Of a stretch of DNA of 64,000 bases, positions 9,901 to 18,550 are shown in pieces. The DNA is taken from positions 16,207,704-16,271,703 of the forward strand of contig OZ020492.1 in assembly GCA_963971405.1 (NCBI GenBank), read 5' to 3'. Positions within the stretch are counted from its first letter, which is position 1; each line of letters starts with the position of its first letter. The position numbers and the translations under genes are program-made. Below the pieces are notes generated by a model that ran no database searches, had not been told where the DNA came from, and was given only the letters and a program-made list of their open reading frames with translations. Source of the DNA: Psococerastis gibbosa. Its lineage: Eukaryota > Arthropoda > Insecta > Psocodea > Psocidae.

Positions 9901-12024
9901 AAATGACAACATAGCGCTCAGAGTTATTTTATGATATAGTAACAGCCCTCTAAGCGTTATTCACGATGGTTCATTTCACAGGTAAATTTTCTCCATGGGC
10001 TCGTAGTCTCCTACTCCTGCAAAACTGTGGGTATGCATGCGCAATCATATTCTACTAAGAAACCTAGTGGAAACGTTTTTCGCATCCCTTTTCACGCTAT
10101 AGAAATTCGGGGTAAGGGTTTGTTGGGAATCCCATCTGACACGACCTTTTTTGATCTGAGTCACAACGGTACAGGCTCGTCAACATACAATTTATTAATA
10201 ACAAAAAACGGCAGGGACAAATCAAGATAACTTGTCATTTTGTGTTGGTGTTGGTAAGCATATGAAAAAAAATCCTGGACAAACCTAAGATAAGTTAAAA
10301 CGTATAATTATGTTTCAACAAACTTGCTTTCAGCAGCTACCAGTACTAGATGTCGCTCTGTCGCTATGTCTGTCTGTTTATCGATTTCCGGGCCAACTAC
10401 TCGGTCGATTTTGATGAAATTTAGCATTTAGGTTTACAATTTTTATTTTTATTTTGGGCTAACTCAATTTGGGGGGGGGGGGGGTTTATTCTAAAAAAAA
10501 AATCTTCTAAAAAAATTATTTCTTAAAAACGGCTCCAACGATTTCTTTTAAATTGACATATATTTTAGTCGTTACTAATGTTTAGAAAATGCGGGGGTCT
10601 CTTGCTCCTTAATAGTTTGCTTCTGGGGGTAAAAAAATAAATATAACTACATTTTCAGGAAAAATGACTAAAAAATAATTTTTCTGCGAATTTTCTATCG
10701 ATGATTTCTACATTCTGGCATGTTTTAGGTGTTAAATTGAGAAAAGAAACCGTCAGGTTACTTTCTCAAAAACTATTTGGTTTTGTACAAAAAATGGTTT
10801 TTTGAGAAAATGATTGAAAATTCACGCTCAAATGCATTCCGTGCCCTGCCATTATTGCTGTGTGAGTAATGTGTTGGTCTGACCTATCTAGAATTTATCT
10901 CACCTTCAGTGGCGTCAGGTGGACCCCCCCCCCCCCCCCGAGTTATATCGGAAATTTAACCATAGGAAAATTATTTACCAAGAAATTACTCATTTTCTCT
11001 ATCTACTAATTTTGATAAATTGTAAAGCATGTTCGAGTATAGTCGGACTGGTTCTTTTCTAAGAATTCTTCTCACCCTACACCCTATTTGCGTCGTTCTC
11101 TCGTCTCCAGGTCCGAATCTCCAGCTCCAGCTGACGCCGCCGAATAATAATATAATATTAAAAATTTTACAGCATTATTTCGGAGCATGTTACATTATAA
11201 TATTGGTGGTAGGAGGACTCCAAAGGATTAACCCGTTCTATTAATTAAAAACAGCTTATAATTTTAGAACTAGGCCTATATGATACATTAAAAGAAAAAA
11301 AATACTGTAAAAAATTAAAAAGTAAAAGAAGGGAGAAAAACGCAATAAACATGATAGAAAAAATAAATAAAAATATGGTAAGAGTGTTTACCCAATAATC
11401 GCCTAGTCGCGTCTCAATAAAATACAATTCCACTTTTTATCTTTTACAGCGGAGAGTCTCCTACCAGTGCGAATCACAGCCGCTGAGTTCCCGCAGAATG
11501 AACATATTCAGCAACTTCTGCTGGAGATATGACGGGTAGCTTCAATATATTTTTGGCATTTTGGCCAATCACTTTCAGATAAGCTAAATCACCTCCATAT
11601 GATCTCTGTTACCCGACCATAACGGATTATGTTGCGTTCGTTGGATAGCCAACCTGTACAGTTTTCTTTTTTTTTTTCAGGAGAAAAAGCAAATAAACGA
11701 CCAAAGCCGCGTCAAAACGACGAGGATTATAGGAAAATGAGAGCAAAAAACAACATAGCAGCAAAACGTTCGCGCGATGCTCGCACCAGGAGGGAGCAGG
11801 AAGCTTTATTAATTTCAAATATCACCCAGAGAAGTTTAGAAGACTTGCAAAAAAAATACGCGAATTTGCTTCTAGAAAAGGAAGCACTGGTTAAGAAAGT
11901 TGTAGAGCTACAGGAAACAGTGAGCGATTTGTTGAGAGAAAGGGCCAGACGTGACGCAATGCACAATGACCATAGATTCTTGTCATACGCTTTATTCCAA
12001 CAAATGGAAATTGATAAGACGTAA
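814..12024 (+). CDS. bZIP transcription factor gene, five exons
   Basis: Exons 814-943, 5732-5854, 8560-8688, 9417-9542 and 11681-12024 total 852 nt and join in one frame to a 283-residue protein ending in TAA. All four introns are GT-AG and all interrupt the codon after its first base (phase 1). The N-terminus carries VLDLSV, a PxDLS-type CtBP-binding motif; the middle is three related Pro/Ser/His-rich modules; the C-terminus is a bZIP domain with basic-region core NNIAAKRSRDAR, as in the C/EBP-PAR-NFIL3 group. Role inferred: nuclear DNA-binding homo- or heterodimer, possibly a repressor if the CtBP motif works. The introns are loaded with transposons. I cannot assign orthology; vrille, giant and Pdp1 relatives all have this kind of basic region. 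Transcript evidence would settle whether all three middle exons are spliced together or used alternatively; either way the frame holds because each is a multiple of three. Confidence 0.75.
1062..1262 (-). mobile_element. tRNA-derived SINE, copy 1
   Basis: Read on the minus strand it starts GGACATGTAGAGTAGTGG (A-box-like), carries a perfect B box GGTTCGAGTCC, then a body with a CTAG...CTAG stem, and ends in GTCCTTATT followed by a TTA microsatellite (plus-strand taa repeats at 1044-1063). The same sequence recurs at 7350, 7652, 18880, 25494, 31890, 42526 and 44124, so it is an interspersed Pol III-type SINE. It sits in intron 1 of the bZIP gene. Confidence 0.75.
1263..1752. other. intron 1 sequence without recognised features
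   Basis: AT-rich non-coding sequence of bZIP intron 1. A G10 run near 1661 follows 'atggacggatacagg', the left-end signature of a hAT-type MITE family, but I find no matching right end. No coding signal seen. Confidence 0.4.
2786..3925 (-). pseudogene. decayed mobile-element gene in the foldback
   Basis: Minus-strand reading gives protein-like stretches in shifting frames. Around 3830-3680: EAGYFPATAELIEKFGGNAA and LPVGIVGSYVDRIV. Then (3680-3640) KPGRGKKSSSYF, (3590-3530) DVLFTHTFSGWDTTSAS, (3400-3335) SLNAYRYKTFDKSVATIK, and (about 3010-2880) CKNCQRNYTNGVPLGDSD. The order KPGxGK, then 'H-F-G-DTTSA', then 'SLN-YRY', then a Cys-rich tail is, from memory, typical of a large group of uncharacterised invertebrate repeat proteins. 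I do not know their function and give no name. Frameshifts and stops make it a pseudogene. A Pro/Ser-rich overlapping frame at 3354-3749 is likely a shadow. Confidence 0.55.
3938..4030 (+). pseudogene. inverted copy of the same gene's Cys-rich tail
   Basis: Plus-strand translation in the right arm reads SAKCGCKKASLKCSPLCKN followed by CQWNYQNG, a compact C-x-C...C-x3-C-x2-C cysteine cluster. The left arm encodes the diverged equivalent on the minus strand. The element end was therefore duplicated in inverted orientation when the foldback formed. It is cut off from any upstream coding sequence on the plus strand. Confidence 0.5.
5432..5610. mobile_element. hAT-type MITE, CAAGGCCGTAGCC family
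   Basis: 179-bp element with terminal inverted repeats CAAGGCCGTAGCCA at the left and TGGCTACGGCCCTG at the right, flanked by GCTGGCTA / GCTGGATA (7 of 8 identical), an 8-bp target duplication as expected for hAT. The interior holds long G and C runs (5450, 5477). It sits 120 bp upstream of bZIP exon 2. Confidence 0.75.
5732..5854 (+). CDS. bZIP gene exon 2 (duplicated module A)
   Basis: Acceptor ttctttcgcag|AT and donor TTCTG|GTAAGTTT bound 123 nt (41 codons, phase 1 to phase 1). The encoded module contains EDHSLPRPEHIQERSTSLP. The same pattern recurs in exons 3 and 4. The donor-side intron, about 100 bases, is nearly identical to that of exon 3, so exon and flanks were duplicated together. 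Confidence 0.75.
5945..6820 (-). mobile_element. Helentron-like element (HINE), copy 1, complete
   Basis: 876 bp in reverse orientation: 3' end (AGAACCGGTCCGAG...) first, 5' hairpin end (...TTGGAAAGCA) last, with a GTCY-type run (cagacagacagatagacag) at 6645-6680. The tandem-duplicated intron after exon 3 (8745-8775) is the unfilled site; aligning the two shows no gain of flanking bases, so no target duplication, with insertion between T and T on the minus strand. This copy defines the ends of the family. It contains no long frame and encodes no Rep/helicase. Confidence 0.75.
6860..7067. mobile_element. 208-bp insertion with 18-bp target duplication
   Basis: Flanked by direct repeats AATTGAATTGAATGATTA at 6842-6859 and 7068-7085. 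The paralogous intron after exon 3 lacks the insert (8785-8810 reads straight through), confirming it as a later insertion. Long target duplication suggests target-primed retroposition. The sequence contains 'tcttggttcgttgg' but no clear poly(A) end; I do not recognise the family. Confidence 0.6.
7141..7240. repeat. short repeat and hairpin
   Basis: 'ggggttaccacccgtaacc' occurs twice (about 7165-7182 and 7197-7214), and AGCCAGGTATA (7174-7184) is complementary to TATACCTGGCT (7217-7227). A small hairpin in bZIP intron 2; function unknown. Confidence 0.5.
7350..7510 (-). mobile_element. tRNA-derived SINE, copy 2
   Basis: Minus-strand copy of the B-box SINE (plus reads ctcgaaccaacaacctttcg at 7450-7470). 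The middle is slightly deleted and its tail end is shortened compared with 18880-19106. Confidence 0.7.
7652..7773 (+). mobile_element. tRNA-derived SINE, copy 3 (5' half)
   Basis: Starts GGACATGTATAGAGAAGTGG, has B box AGTTCGAGTCC, and stops after 'gcatgtaaagcagga', so it is truncated. It abuts the LINE fragment that follows. Confidence 0.65.
7790..8215 (-). pseudogene. LINE C-terminal fragment
   Basis: Minus-strand translation: after a frameshift near 8128, RRMLQISWRDHVTNERVL-type sequence is followed by RRAKWMGHLLRHENLVHTI and NNRRGRPKKKF, then a Trp-rich end with stop near 7796. Upstream in another frame is CETWTIADKELKKLESFEMW. This is the conserved C-terminal tail of RTE/Jockey-group non-LTR retrotransposon polyproteins ('RRML-ISW-DH-TNE...GRP'). 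No reverse-transcriptase core is attached; 5'-truncated and frameshifted. Confidence 0.75.
8560..8688 (+). CDS. bZIP gene exon 3 (duplicated module B)
   Basis: Acceptor tctcttttacag|CG and donor CCTG|GTAAGTTT bound 129 nt (43 codons, phase 1 to 1). The module reads EMCMAHVEDISLPLPEHTQQ then HSTNLP, clearly related to exons 2 and 4. Its upstream intron (8410-8559) matches that of exon 4 (9250-9416) and its downstream intron matches that of exon 2. Confidence 0.75.
8971..9203. mobile_element. MITE-like element, CGGACTGGG family
   Basis: Left 'caggcgggctgggactgg' and right 'ccagtctgccactg' are imperfect inverted termini; the interior (accgcggccccttcctcaggtc) also occurs at 49887-50097 and 60778-61025. 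No clear target duplication here. Located in bZIP intron 3. Confidence 0.5.
9417..9542 (+). CDS. bZIP gene exon 4 (duplicated module C)
   Basis: Acceptor tctcattcacag|TA and donor TTCTG|GTAAGTTC bound 126 nt (42 codons, phase 1 to 1). The module contains VEMHMAFKTMQNHSLPHTQ and SFTNLP, matching exons 2 and 3. Its 857-bp spacing from exon 3 is probably the original duplication period, since the exon 2-3 interval is enlarged by later insertions. Confidence 0.75.
9560..9690 (+). mobile_element. LINE 3'-end remnant
   Basis: 'gggttaattgtaagagtgggccgaaaggccc' ending in aataaagataattttctttctttcttt. The same sequence occurs reversed at 44895-44985, so it is a repeat 3' terminus rather than a poly(A) site of the bZIP gene, though the AATAAA at 9655 could be misread as one. 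Confidence 0.5.
10341..11056 (+). mobile_element. HINE copy 2 (5'-truncated)
   Basis: Forward orientation, starting in the GTCY run (gtcgctatgtctgtctg) and ending with the 3' hairpin and ggttctt terminus near 11056 (hairpin bases mutated). Contains a C-run at 10924. The 5' hairpin end is missing. In bZIP intron 4. Confidence 0.7.
11450..11535 (+). pseudogene. decayed fourth copy of the duplicated bZIP exon
   Basis: Preceded by the same acceptor as exon 3 (tcttttacag|CGGAGA). In the expected frame it encodes GAA CAT ATT CAG CAA (EHIQQ), as in exons 2 and 3, but reaches TGA at 11530-11532 and lacks the donor. Spliced in, it would end the protein before the bZIP domain, so it is either a dead exon or an alternative terminal exon for a truncated isoform. 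Confidence 0.55.
11681..12024 (+). CDS. bZIP gene exon 5: bZIP domain and stop
   Basis: Acceptor tttttttcag|GA in phase 1, stop TAA at 12022. Encodes a Lys/Arg-rich lead (ANKRPKPRQNDEDYRKMRAK), the basic region NNIAAKRSRDARTRREQ with the invariant Asn and Arg spaced as in bZIP proteins, then a leucine-zipper coiled coil over about five heptads (leucines and valines from SLEDLQKKYANLLLEKEAL to VSDLLRE). The C-tail is short, with HDHRFL-like sequence. AATAAA at 12304 may be the poly(A) signal. Confidence 0.88.
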
Positions 12025-12082
12025 AAAAGATATACCTTATTGCTGCAGCCTAATCATGGCGATTTTGTATTATTATAATTAT

Positions 12083-12462
12083 AATACCGGGGTTTAATCA
12101 ATTATTTTAAACAAATGAGTGCAAAGTATGCGGGAAATTCAAATTGATGAATTAATATTTTTGGCGAGTTTTCAATTTTTTCTCCCTTAGACGTAGACGC
12201 ATTAATTAATATTCTTTTTATATCTCAAAATTCTGTCTGTACATTTTAATGTTTTTACTATTTCCTTTAATTATTAACAATGAAATTATTTGCCCATATT
12301 GAAAATAAAGAGCTTTTTCTTTCTTTCATTATTTTGTATTCTATTCTTTTATTATTACATTTATATTTAAAATAATGCATTAATTTGAATTTCCCGCGCA
12401 TATTTTAACACCGTCACGTGACACCTTACTACTGCGTTATTAAAAAAATAAACCCCGGTATT
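12083..12462. mobile_element. 380-bp foldback MITE in the bZIP 3' region
   Basis: Ends AATACCGGGGTTTA and TAAACCCCGGTATT; the arms continue inward (12120-12160 pairs with 12375-12420, both with gcgggaaattcaaatt-type sequence). It lies just after the bZIP stop codon, so it may be part of the 3' UTR. Confidence 0.65.
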
Positions 12463-13219
12463 GTATTAACACCGGTATTATAATAATACCAAACTGCCAC
12501 GATCGGGCTGCTGTGGCCTAGAGCTCAGTGCGGTATTATCAACTGAAATCAAGAGTCCCCACTGTCAATTTTTTGCACAAAGTAAAATTACCTATTAAAT
12601 ATTGATTGTAGACAGATAAATGAGATGTCAGGAAGTAAAAGAAATGTTCCTCAACATTTGGGTGTGTATTATGTGGCGACCAAGATCACCTATCACAATA
12701 TTGTTGGTACCGACTGGGTTAGTTAAAATATATTTGACGCTGAGGATGGTCTAAAACTGATCAATCGTTGTACATGGGACCACTACATTACCATACAAAA
12801 TGTCGATGAGCTTTTCTTCTATTCTATGGTATGCACCATTTCAGTTAAGACGCACCATTTGTTAAGTTATGGCTCTGAGAGAAGATTGCCTTTTTGAAAA
12901 AACTAAACGGACAATGGGAGCTTCATTGAAATGCATAAATATTGAAACCCTTTCAAATTTGGGCTTTGGGCTTTTGCCCTTTTCAAATTATTTTTTTAAT
13001 CAATAACGACTGAGTATTTTGGCTGAAATTAACTTGTTATTTAGGCAATGGCACACTTACCACTTTTATTCCATGGCGCTACGGCCCGTGGATATGCTAT
13101 ACGGATCAGTCACTCTTTCATGTACGCAATGATAATAGTACCTATTTTATTTTCTAACTAGTTACTCCACCAGATAGGAGAGTAGGCCTATATTTATTAA
13201 AAAAAAACAGAATTTTCTA
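12463..13219. other. intergenic, nothing recognised
   Basis: AT-rich sequence with no coding frame, RNA gene or repeat I can identify. Confidence 0.4.
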
Positions 13220-13345
13220 TTAGGCGGCTATTCCACTTGTCAATATTCCGTCATTTGTGCATCAATAATTGATGAGATGACATAGAGTAAAGAAAAAATC
13301 TCATCAATTATTGAAGAAAAATTGACAAGTGGAATAGCCGCCTAA
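13220..13345. mobile_element. 126-bp near-perfect hairpin MITE
   Basis: Perfect 25-bp terminal inverted repeats (13220-13244 and 13321-13345, beginning TTAGGCGGCTATTCCACTTG). Inner arms also pair (aataattgatgagat with atctcatcaattatt), so the whole element folds into one long stem, a shape that can feed small-RNA pathways. Confidence 0.8.
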
Positions 13346-14373
13346 ATACATAATCATTTCCTCACGTCCAGCCCGATCTTTCCGCTTGTTGAAATTTAAT
13401 AAATTTTGTAACATTGAATTTTTGGATTTTGCCTCCAAGAACCTTCTTATCACTTCTTTGGTATTTCCAATTTTTTTTGCATCTTAACTTATCCCATCTA
13501 TATATTACCTACTCATTTTTAATATATTTCTTAGAGCAGAAACGTGTAATAATTCAGTACCTATTGCTACCCCTATGACCAAATAATGTTAATCTTGGCA
13601 AATATAATATATAATTTAAATGAATTTAAAACACCCATATCTACCATAATATAGCTATATAGATTGCTCCATGTAAACTTGTAACTAATTAGAATACTTA
13701 ATATGGCATATTATATATTTTACATGAGTTGATTACTTATTTAAAATTAATCTTTATAATTTGGATACAATACATAAGCAACTAGTACGAATGAACCAAT
13801 GCATGCCTTCTATTTTATCAATTAGAGTAGGTACCGAGACAGACAGTATTATAGTAGTAAGTTAGTAGTAAATAATTGTACTAGGGTTAAATTTCGGTTG
13901 CCTCGACTTTCTCTATCCCAAAGAACAATTCAAAGTCAAGAATGGGCCACCCAATGTAACATAATAGGGGCAAGGTACCCTACGGAATGTATTGGGTATG
14001 AATTAACCATAATATCTTCGAAAAATGTTTTTTATTAACCAAAAACTTTTCATACGAAAGCAACTTGTTTGGTTTTTACTATATTTAACACCTATAGGAT
14101 ATACAGGTACCTAAAGCTGGATGGCATCGATAGAAAGGTTCCACAGAAAAATTATTATTTAGTCAACATGTTCCATGAAAATTGGGTCAATTATTTTTTT
14201 GCCCCTGAATCAAACTATCTAAGGGAAGTGACTTATTTACTTTGTTTGTAGTAATAACGACTACAATAGATGTTAATTTATAAAAAAAAGTTAGAGCCGA
14301 TTTTAAATAAATAATATTTATAGCCATTTTTTTTAGATTTTGGAGGGCGAAATTGTATATTACAAAATAAAAA

Positions 14374-14623
14374 TTGAAGACCACAGGCTAAAAACGTGCT
14401 TAGTCACAAAAGTTTATTTTCTGCAAATCGTATTTAAAGTGGATAACACTCCGTTTTTCCCATGTAAAACATATTTTCCCACGCCAATAACACGGGAACT
14501 ATTTCGTTTTTAGCTGTTACGCCTTGCCCAAATGATAGAGTTTGTTAACAGCTCCACAGCCATGTGGTTAACTCAAAAAATATTTTTCTGTGACTAAGCA
14601 CGTTTTTAGCCTGTGGTCTTCAA
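14374..14623. mobile_element. MITE with 35-bp perfect TIRs
   Basis: 14374-14408 and 14589-14623 are exact 35-bp inverted repeats beginning TTGAAGACCACAGGC. Inserted into the 'aaaataaaaa|ttgtcccgagg' position of a HINE, which identifies it as the younger element. The superfamily is unclear; any target duplication would be 2-3 bp and ambiguous. Confidence 0.8.
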
Positions 14624-14757
14624 TAGTTCCGAGGTGAGATTTCTGTGAGACTACATGCCAAATTTCATCAATATATCAATGTATATCAATATGGAATAGT
14701 TTCTCCTGAAGTTAACGAACAGACCGACCGATTTTTCCAGTTCTTGGGACCTCAAAC

Positions 14758-15033
14758 AGTGCCGGGTTTGGCTATGGGACCAGGAGAGCAATGGCTCCAA
14801 AAGGGCAAAAAAATCGCAATAGACTAAAACTAATGAAGCAAATAAGTAAACTTCTCAAAATATTTGACGGGAAATTGGAACGTACCGTGGCATCAATTAT
14901 AAAAATGTTGCATCCTGAGTCTCTATTATATAAATGATAGTGGAAAATGTAAGGTTATATGACTTTTCTGCCCATGAAAGGGCCCCCACTCAATTTCGGC
15001 CCAGGTGCCCCCACAAGGCTAAATCCGGCACTG
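14758..15033. mobile_element. hAT-type MITE, CAGTGCCGG family
   Basis: 276 bp, ends CAGTGCCGGGTTTGGC and CTAAATCCGGCACTG, flanked by ACCTCAAA / ACCCCAAA (7 of 8). Inserted in the conserved 'gggacctcaaaacg' segment of HINE copy 3. Confidence 0.8.
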
Positions 15034-15228
15034 ACCCCAAAACATGTAAATCCGTTTAAATCTCGAAATAAAACATTTTGGCCATCACAGTCAATGCTTT
15101 CCTTATAATAACGCATACATAGGAAAGTAATCGTTTGAAAAACCAGAGGCAGTGGTTTGACAAGAGCACGACTATTATATGTAAAATAATAATACGGTAA
15201 TGGCTGAATTTCAAGGACAGATGCTTGA

Positions 15229-15300
15229 GAGGAGAGAGAGAGATAGATAGAGATAGAGATAGATAGAGAGATAGAGACAGAGGGAGAGAGAGAGAGAGAA
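15229..15300. repeat. GA/GATA microsatellite
   Basis: Degenerate run of gaga and gata units. Confidence 0.9.
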
Positions 15301-15330
15301 ACCTTCAAAAATATTTTCTAAAACCTCGCA

Positions 15331-15790
15331 CGACCAATTTATTCGTTTTCGAAATCAAGTACTTGATCGGATAGATGAATTCAGTACAATAAAAAAAATC
15401 GGATCAAGACTTGATTGTAATGGAATCGATTACGACTGGCCCATACGCTGGACGGATCATTTCTGAATATTTCTGCAGATATATAGTTATGCAATTAAGT
15501 TAACAACAGAATTATTCCCCTGGCTACTTGTTAGACCTCTGCAATATGGTCCAATTATTCGATTTCGAAATCAAGTACTTGATCAGATAGATGACTTCAG
15601 TACAATAATAAAATCGGATCAAGACTTGATTGTAAGTGGAATCGATTACGATTGGCTCATACGCTGGACGGATCATTTCTGAATATTTCTGCAGATATGT
15701 AGTTATGCAATTAAGTTAACTAACTGAATTATTCCCCTGACTTCTTATTAGACCTCTGCAATGCAATATGGACCAATTTTTTGTTATAAG
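15331..15790. repeat. tandem duplication of about 218 bp
   Basis: 15331-15547 and 15548-15775 are about 90% alike, both containing 'tcgaaatcaagtacttgatc' and 'cgctggacggatcatttctg'; a third partial start (atggaccaatttttt) follows. Non-coding. Confidence 0.75.
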
Positions 15791-15799
15791 CCATGCAAG

Positions 15800-16058
15800 C
15801 AGGTGCGGATCTAGAATGAGACCAAGGAGGGGCTAAGATTAAATACAATTTTTTTTAAATAGGGCTGAAATATTAGGGTTTTACGCATTTTCAGAGCAAT
15901 AAAGGTTCTATATTATAGGCAATTAATACAATCGAGCACAAGGGGGTCTCCCCCGGGAGAAAAATTGTGAAAAATAGGACTGAAATAGTGGGGTTTTACG
16001 CATTTTGAGGAACCTACCCATAGCCCCCCCCCCCCCCCCCCCCGTAGATGCGCGCCTG
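15800..16058. mobile_element. hAT-type MITE, GCGCGGATCTA family
   Basis: 259 bp, ends CAGGTGCGGATCTA and TAGATGCGCGCCTG, flanked by CATGCAAG / CATGCAAA (7 of 8). Contains a C20 run at 16024. Interior matches 23362-23633 and 32299-32523. Confidence 0.8.
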
Positions 16059-16161
16059 CATGCAAACGCAGCATTTGGGGCTCTTTCAGGAGACTGGGTC
16101 CGCGAGACATTCACTACGGAAGTATACCTTACTTAGACGTACACGACGAATTATAATCTGT

Positions 16162-16472
16162 ACATGCTTTCCTATTTATCAATTGGCGGTGGTTTTGGGG
16201 AAAAACCTCTCATAGAAGTTATCAAAAAAAAAACGGCCCTTACAAATATTGCTGTGAACCTACACCTATGCCGAATTTCATCAAATTCTATAAATCACTT
16301 TGGCCCCAAATCGTATTACAGACACAGTCAGACAGACACAAATTTCGTAAAAGAACCCTTTATTTTGTATTCCTGGAACCTGAAAACGTGTCAATCCGTT
16401 GAACTCAAAAATTTCGACCATCACAAATTTTTCATTACATGCCTACATGGTATAAATTGGAAAGCAAAAGTG
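16162..16472 (-). mobile_element. HINE copy 4 (internally deleted)
   Basis: Carries tgctttcctatttatcaatt near the start and ataaattggaaagca at 16450-16466, with a short GTCY run at 16320-16340. Most of the interior is missing. The long open frame spanning it is not a gene. Confidence 0.6.
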
Positions 16473-17097
16473 CCTCTCACCCCTGTTTTCTTAACTCATA
16501 TTATGACGTCACATCCAATCTTACCCTGTCACACTATAGCCTATGTTGTTTTTAATCAATTTGCGTATTCAATTAGAGGTGGAACATCTTTTTATTATAG
16601 AATTTTTCATCTATTTACAATATTGAAAGTTCTAAACTATAATAACAAATTCGTACAATACTCGTATCAACCGATACCGCTCAGAATCGATGGCCAGAGG
16701 GTTAGTTACAAATACTTGATATTTTAATGGAATTTCTCGATTCTGGAATTGAATCGAGTGGAATGGGATGTTCCTAAGGTGTTCGCCTTATTGTACTTAC
16801 TTCGGAATCCTCTTTAAAGTTACGTGTATTGTTCCATTTCCTTCGACAAGTTGTGTTCTCTTGTATAATATGTTTGAAAAATTACATTAGGGAAGGAACA
16901 ATGACAAGAACGCACGAATTCTTTTGTTTCATCATAAATAAAAACAAGTCATTTTTTTTACAAATTTAATATTTTATTCAACCCTTTATATGTGCACTGC
17001 AGTTTAACTAAATTTTCCTAAGCTTTGGTAAGTTGTATCAAAGCTTTCCTTATCTTTACCTGCATTTGCTAAGTAGGAAAGAAAAATATATAAAAGC

Positions 17098-17225
17098 GTC
17101 TTCAAGAGGTAGGTGTTATCAAGTTATCCCTAGTTATTGTGTTATGCCAAGTTATGTTACACTCGTGGAACCCGATAACCGAGCCAACCAGCGTGTTATC
17201 GAAACGTACTTCAGAGTTGGTTAGA
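17098..17225. repeat. foldback-element fragment
   Basis: gtcttcaagaggtaggtgttatcaagttat through gataaccgagccaaccagcg; related to the 42773-43293 foldback. Surrounding 16473-17470 shows no gene. Confidence 0.45.
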
Positions 17226-17469
17226 CCGTGTTATTTAGGTAGTGCTGCAATCGACAATTGTTTGACTGCCCCCATATTTGTTAATGTCGGTTGCTTTGAA
17301 ACGAGCGTTTAGTATTTTGTAGCATTAAAATTTATTTGCGGCAAAGAGGTTGTCTCCAAGCTTCGGTAGAAGCTCAATGGATTTGACAAGTCAGAAATTG
17401 AGGTACCGTGAGTTGTATGTACCTGTTCCCTATTTTATTTAAAATAACACTTTACTCCTTGGTGCTACG

Positions 17470-17890
17470 GCCCGTGAAGGGCCTTGACTTGTTCTGCCAC
17501 ATCGCACCAGCCTGCGCAGTCCTGCGCTCTCCTTCGCCAGTCATCGAAGCCAAGGGTCCGTAGATCCACCTCGACGTCGTCCAGTCATCGCATCCGCGGT
17601 CGCCCGACTCGTCTTCTCCCTTGGGGCACCTTGTGTAAGGCTGCTCTTGTAGCCCTATTGTCTGGCATTCGTTCCACGTGCCCTAGCCACCGGATGCGGG
17701 CTCTCTTGATTTCGGCAACTCCCGTAGGTCCTCGGTATATCGCGTAGAGATCGTCATTTCTACGGATACGCCACTCTCTCTGCCCCTCCCTCTCTCCCTG
17801 ATTTTGCACGGGCCTATACACTTTCGGAGTATCTTACGTTCCCACCTTTCAACCAGCTTCTCGCTCCTCCGAGTCATAACCCATGTCTCA
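17470..17890 (-). pseudogene. LINE C-terminal fragment, frameshifted
   Basis: Minus strand, two frames: RRSEKLVERWERKILRK (about 17870-17820), then RIRRNDDLYAIYRGPT, RARIRWLGHVERMPDN and GRRRVGRPRMRW, ending LRTLGFDDWRRRAQD. This is the C-terminal signature of non-LTR polyproteins ('IRWLGHV-RM...GRP---W'). Frameshift near 17800. Confidence 0.7.
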
Positions 17891-18250
17891 CACCCATAGG
17901 GTTACGTCGTTACGACTGGTCGGATTATCGTTCGATATACAATATTATTGCCTTATATTTCCTATGGGTATTTGATAGGGAGGTGGCTTTTTTTCCGATT
18001 TAGCCTAATAACTCTAGGTGTTTGAGCTCGGTTTGTAGTTGCTGGGGCTCGCAAATGGAGTGTATACGCCCTTGCTTAATATTATATTTATCAAAAATGT
18101 AAAACTTACGGTGGATATCGGAAAATTTCGGAAATTATTTTATAAAGTACCTTGCCATAGACAGATATAATGTATCATGCCTCGAAATAAATCCTGGATA
18201 AACGCGCTGGATTATTATTATATGTATAAAAAATTCTAAGCCTGTTAAAC

Positions 18251-18550
18251 TTATGGTGGTTTCGGTGATTGACTATTACTCTGCTGTGTTTCTTCATTAG
18301 AATGACATAATTTCCGATGTTTATGAACAAAGTAGTAGCTCGGAAATTTGCTGCCACATGTCTTGCAGGGGTAATACTGTACGTTCATATCCAGAAGTCG
18401 GACTTCCCTTCTGCTGCCAGTACGCTCAGCAGTTTCCATTTTGTCTACATGGTTTATATGACGCCGTACGTGCTTCTCGTAGCAGAACTCTGATTTGAAA
18501 GTGTGGTTGCAATGCACACATGTATAGATATCGTTCTCACTGCTCTCAAC
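18251..18550 (-). CDS. BTB-ZF terminal exon: two C2H2 fingers
   Basis: Acceptor ttgtttcccag|GTT; stop TAA at 18251. Finger 1 CVHCNHTFKSEFCYEKHVRR-H and finger 2 CKTCGSKFPSYYFVHKHRKL-CH, both C-x2-C-x12-H with H-x3 and H-x4 spacing, separated by about 35 residues with basic patch GSRREVRLLD. The tail is Ser/Gln/Pro-rich (QQSNSQSPKPP). Confidence 0.85.
   Translation of the reverse strand, partial: VESSENDIYTCVHCNHTFKSEFCYEKHVRRHINHVDKMETAERTGSRREVRLLDMNVQYYPCKTCGSKFPSYYFVHKHRKLCHSNEETQQSNSQSPKPP

Larger units (their letters stand above)
13880..15135 (-). mobile_element. HINE copy 3, diverged subfamily with nested insertions
   Basis: Reverse orientation. Begins near 13880 in a subfamily that has 'ccctatcccaaagcac'-type sequence (shared with 28796-29040 and 53860-53890) and ends with the 5' hairpin at 15098-15131 (gctttcctta...aggaaag). 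Interrupted by a foldback MITE at 14374-14623 and a hAT MITE at 14758-15033. Confidence 0.65.

Noticed and set aside
16164-16727. 187-codon open frame on the plus strand
   Set aside because: It starts inside a HINE fragment and runs into unique AT-rich sequence; no domain, no splice context, and the HINE part is non-coding in other copies.
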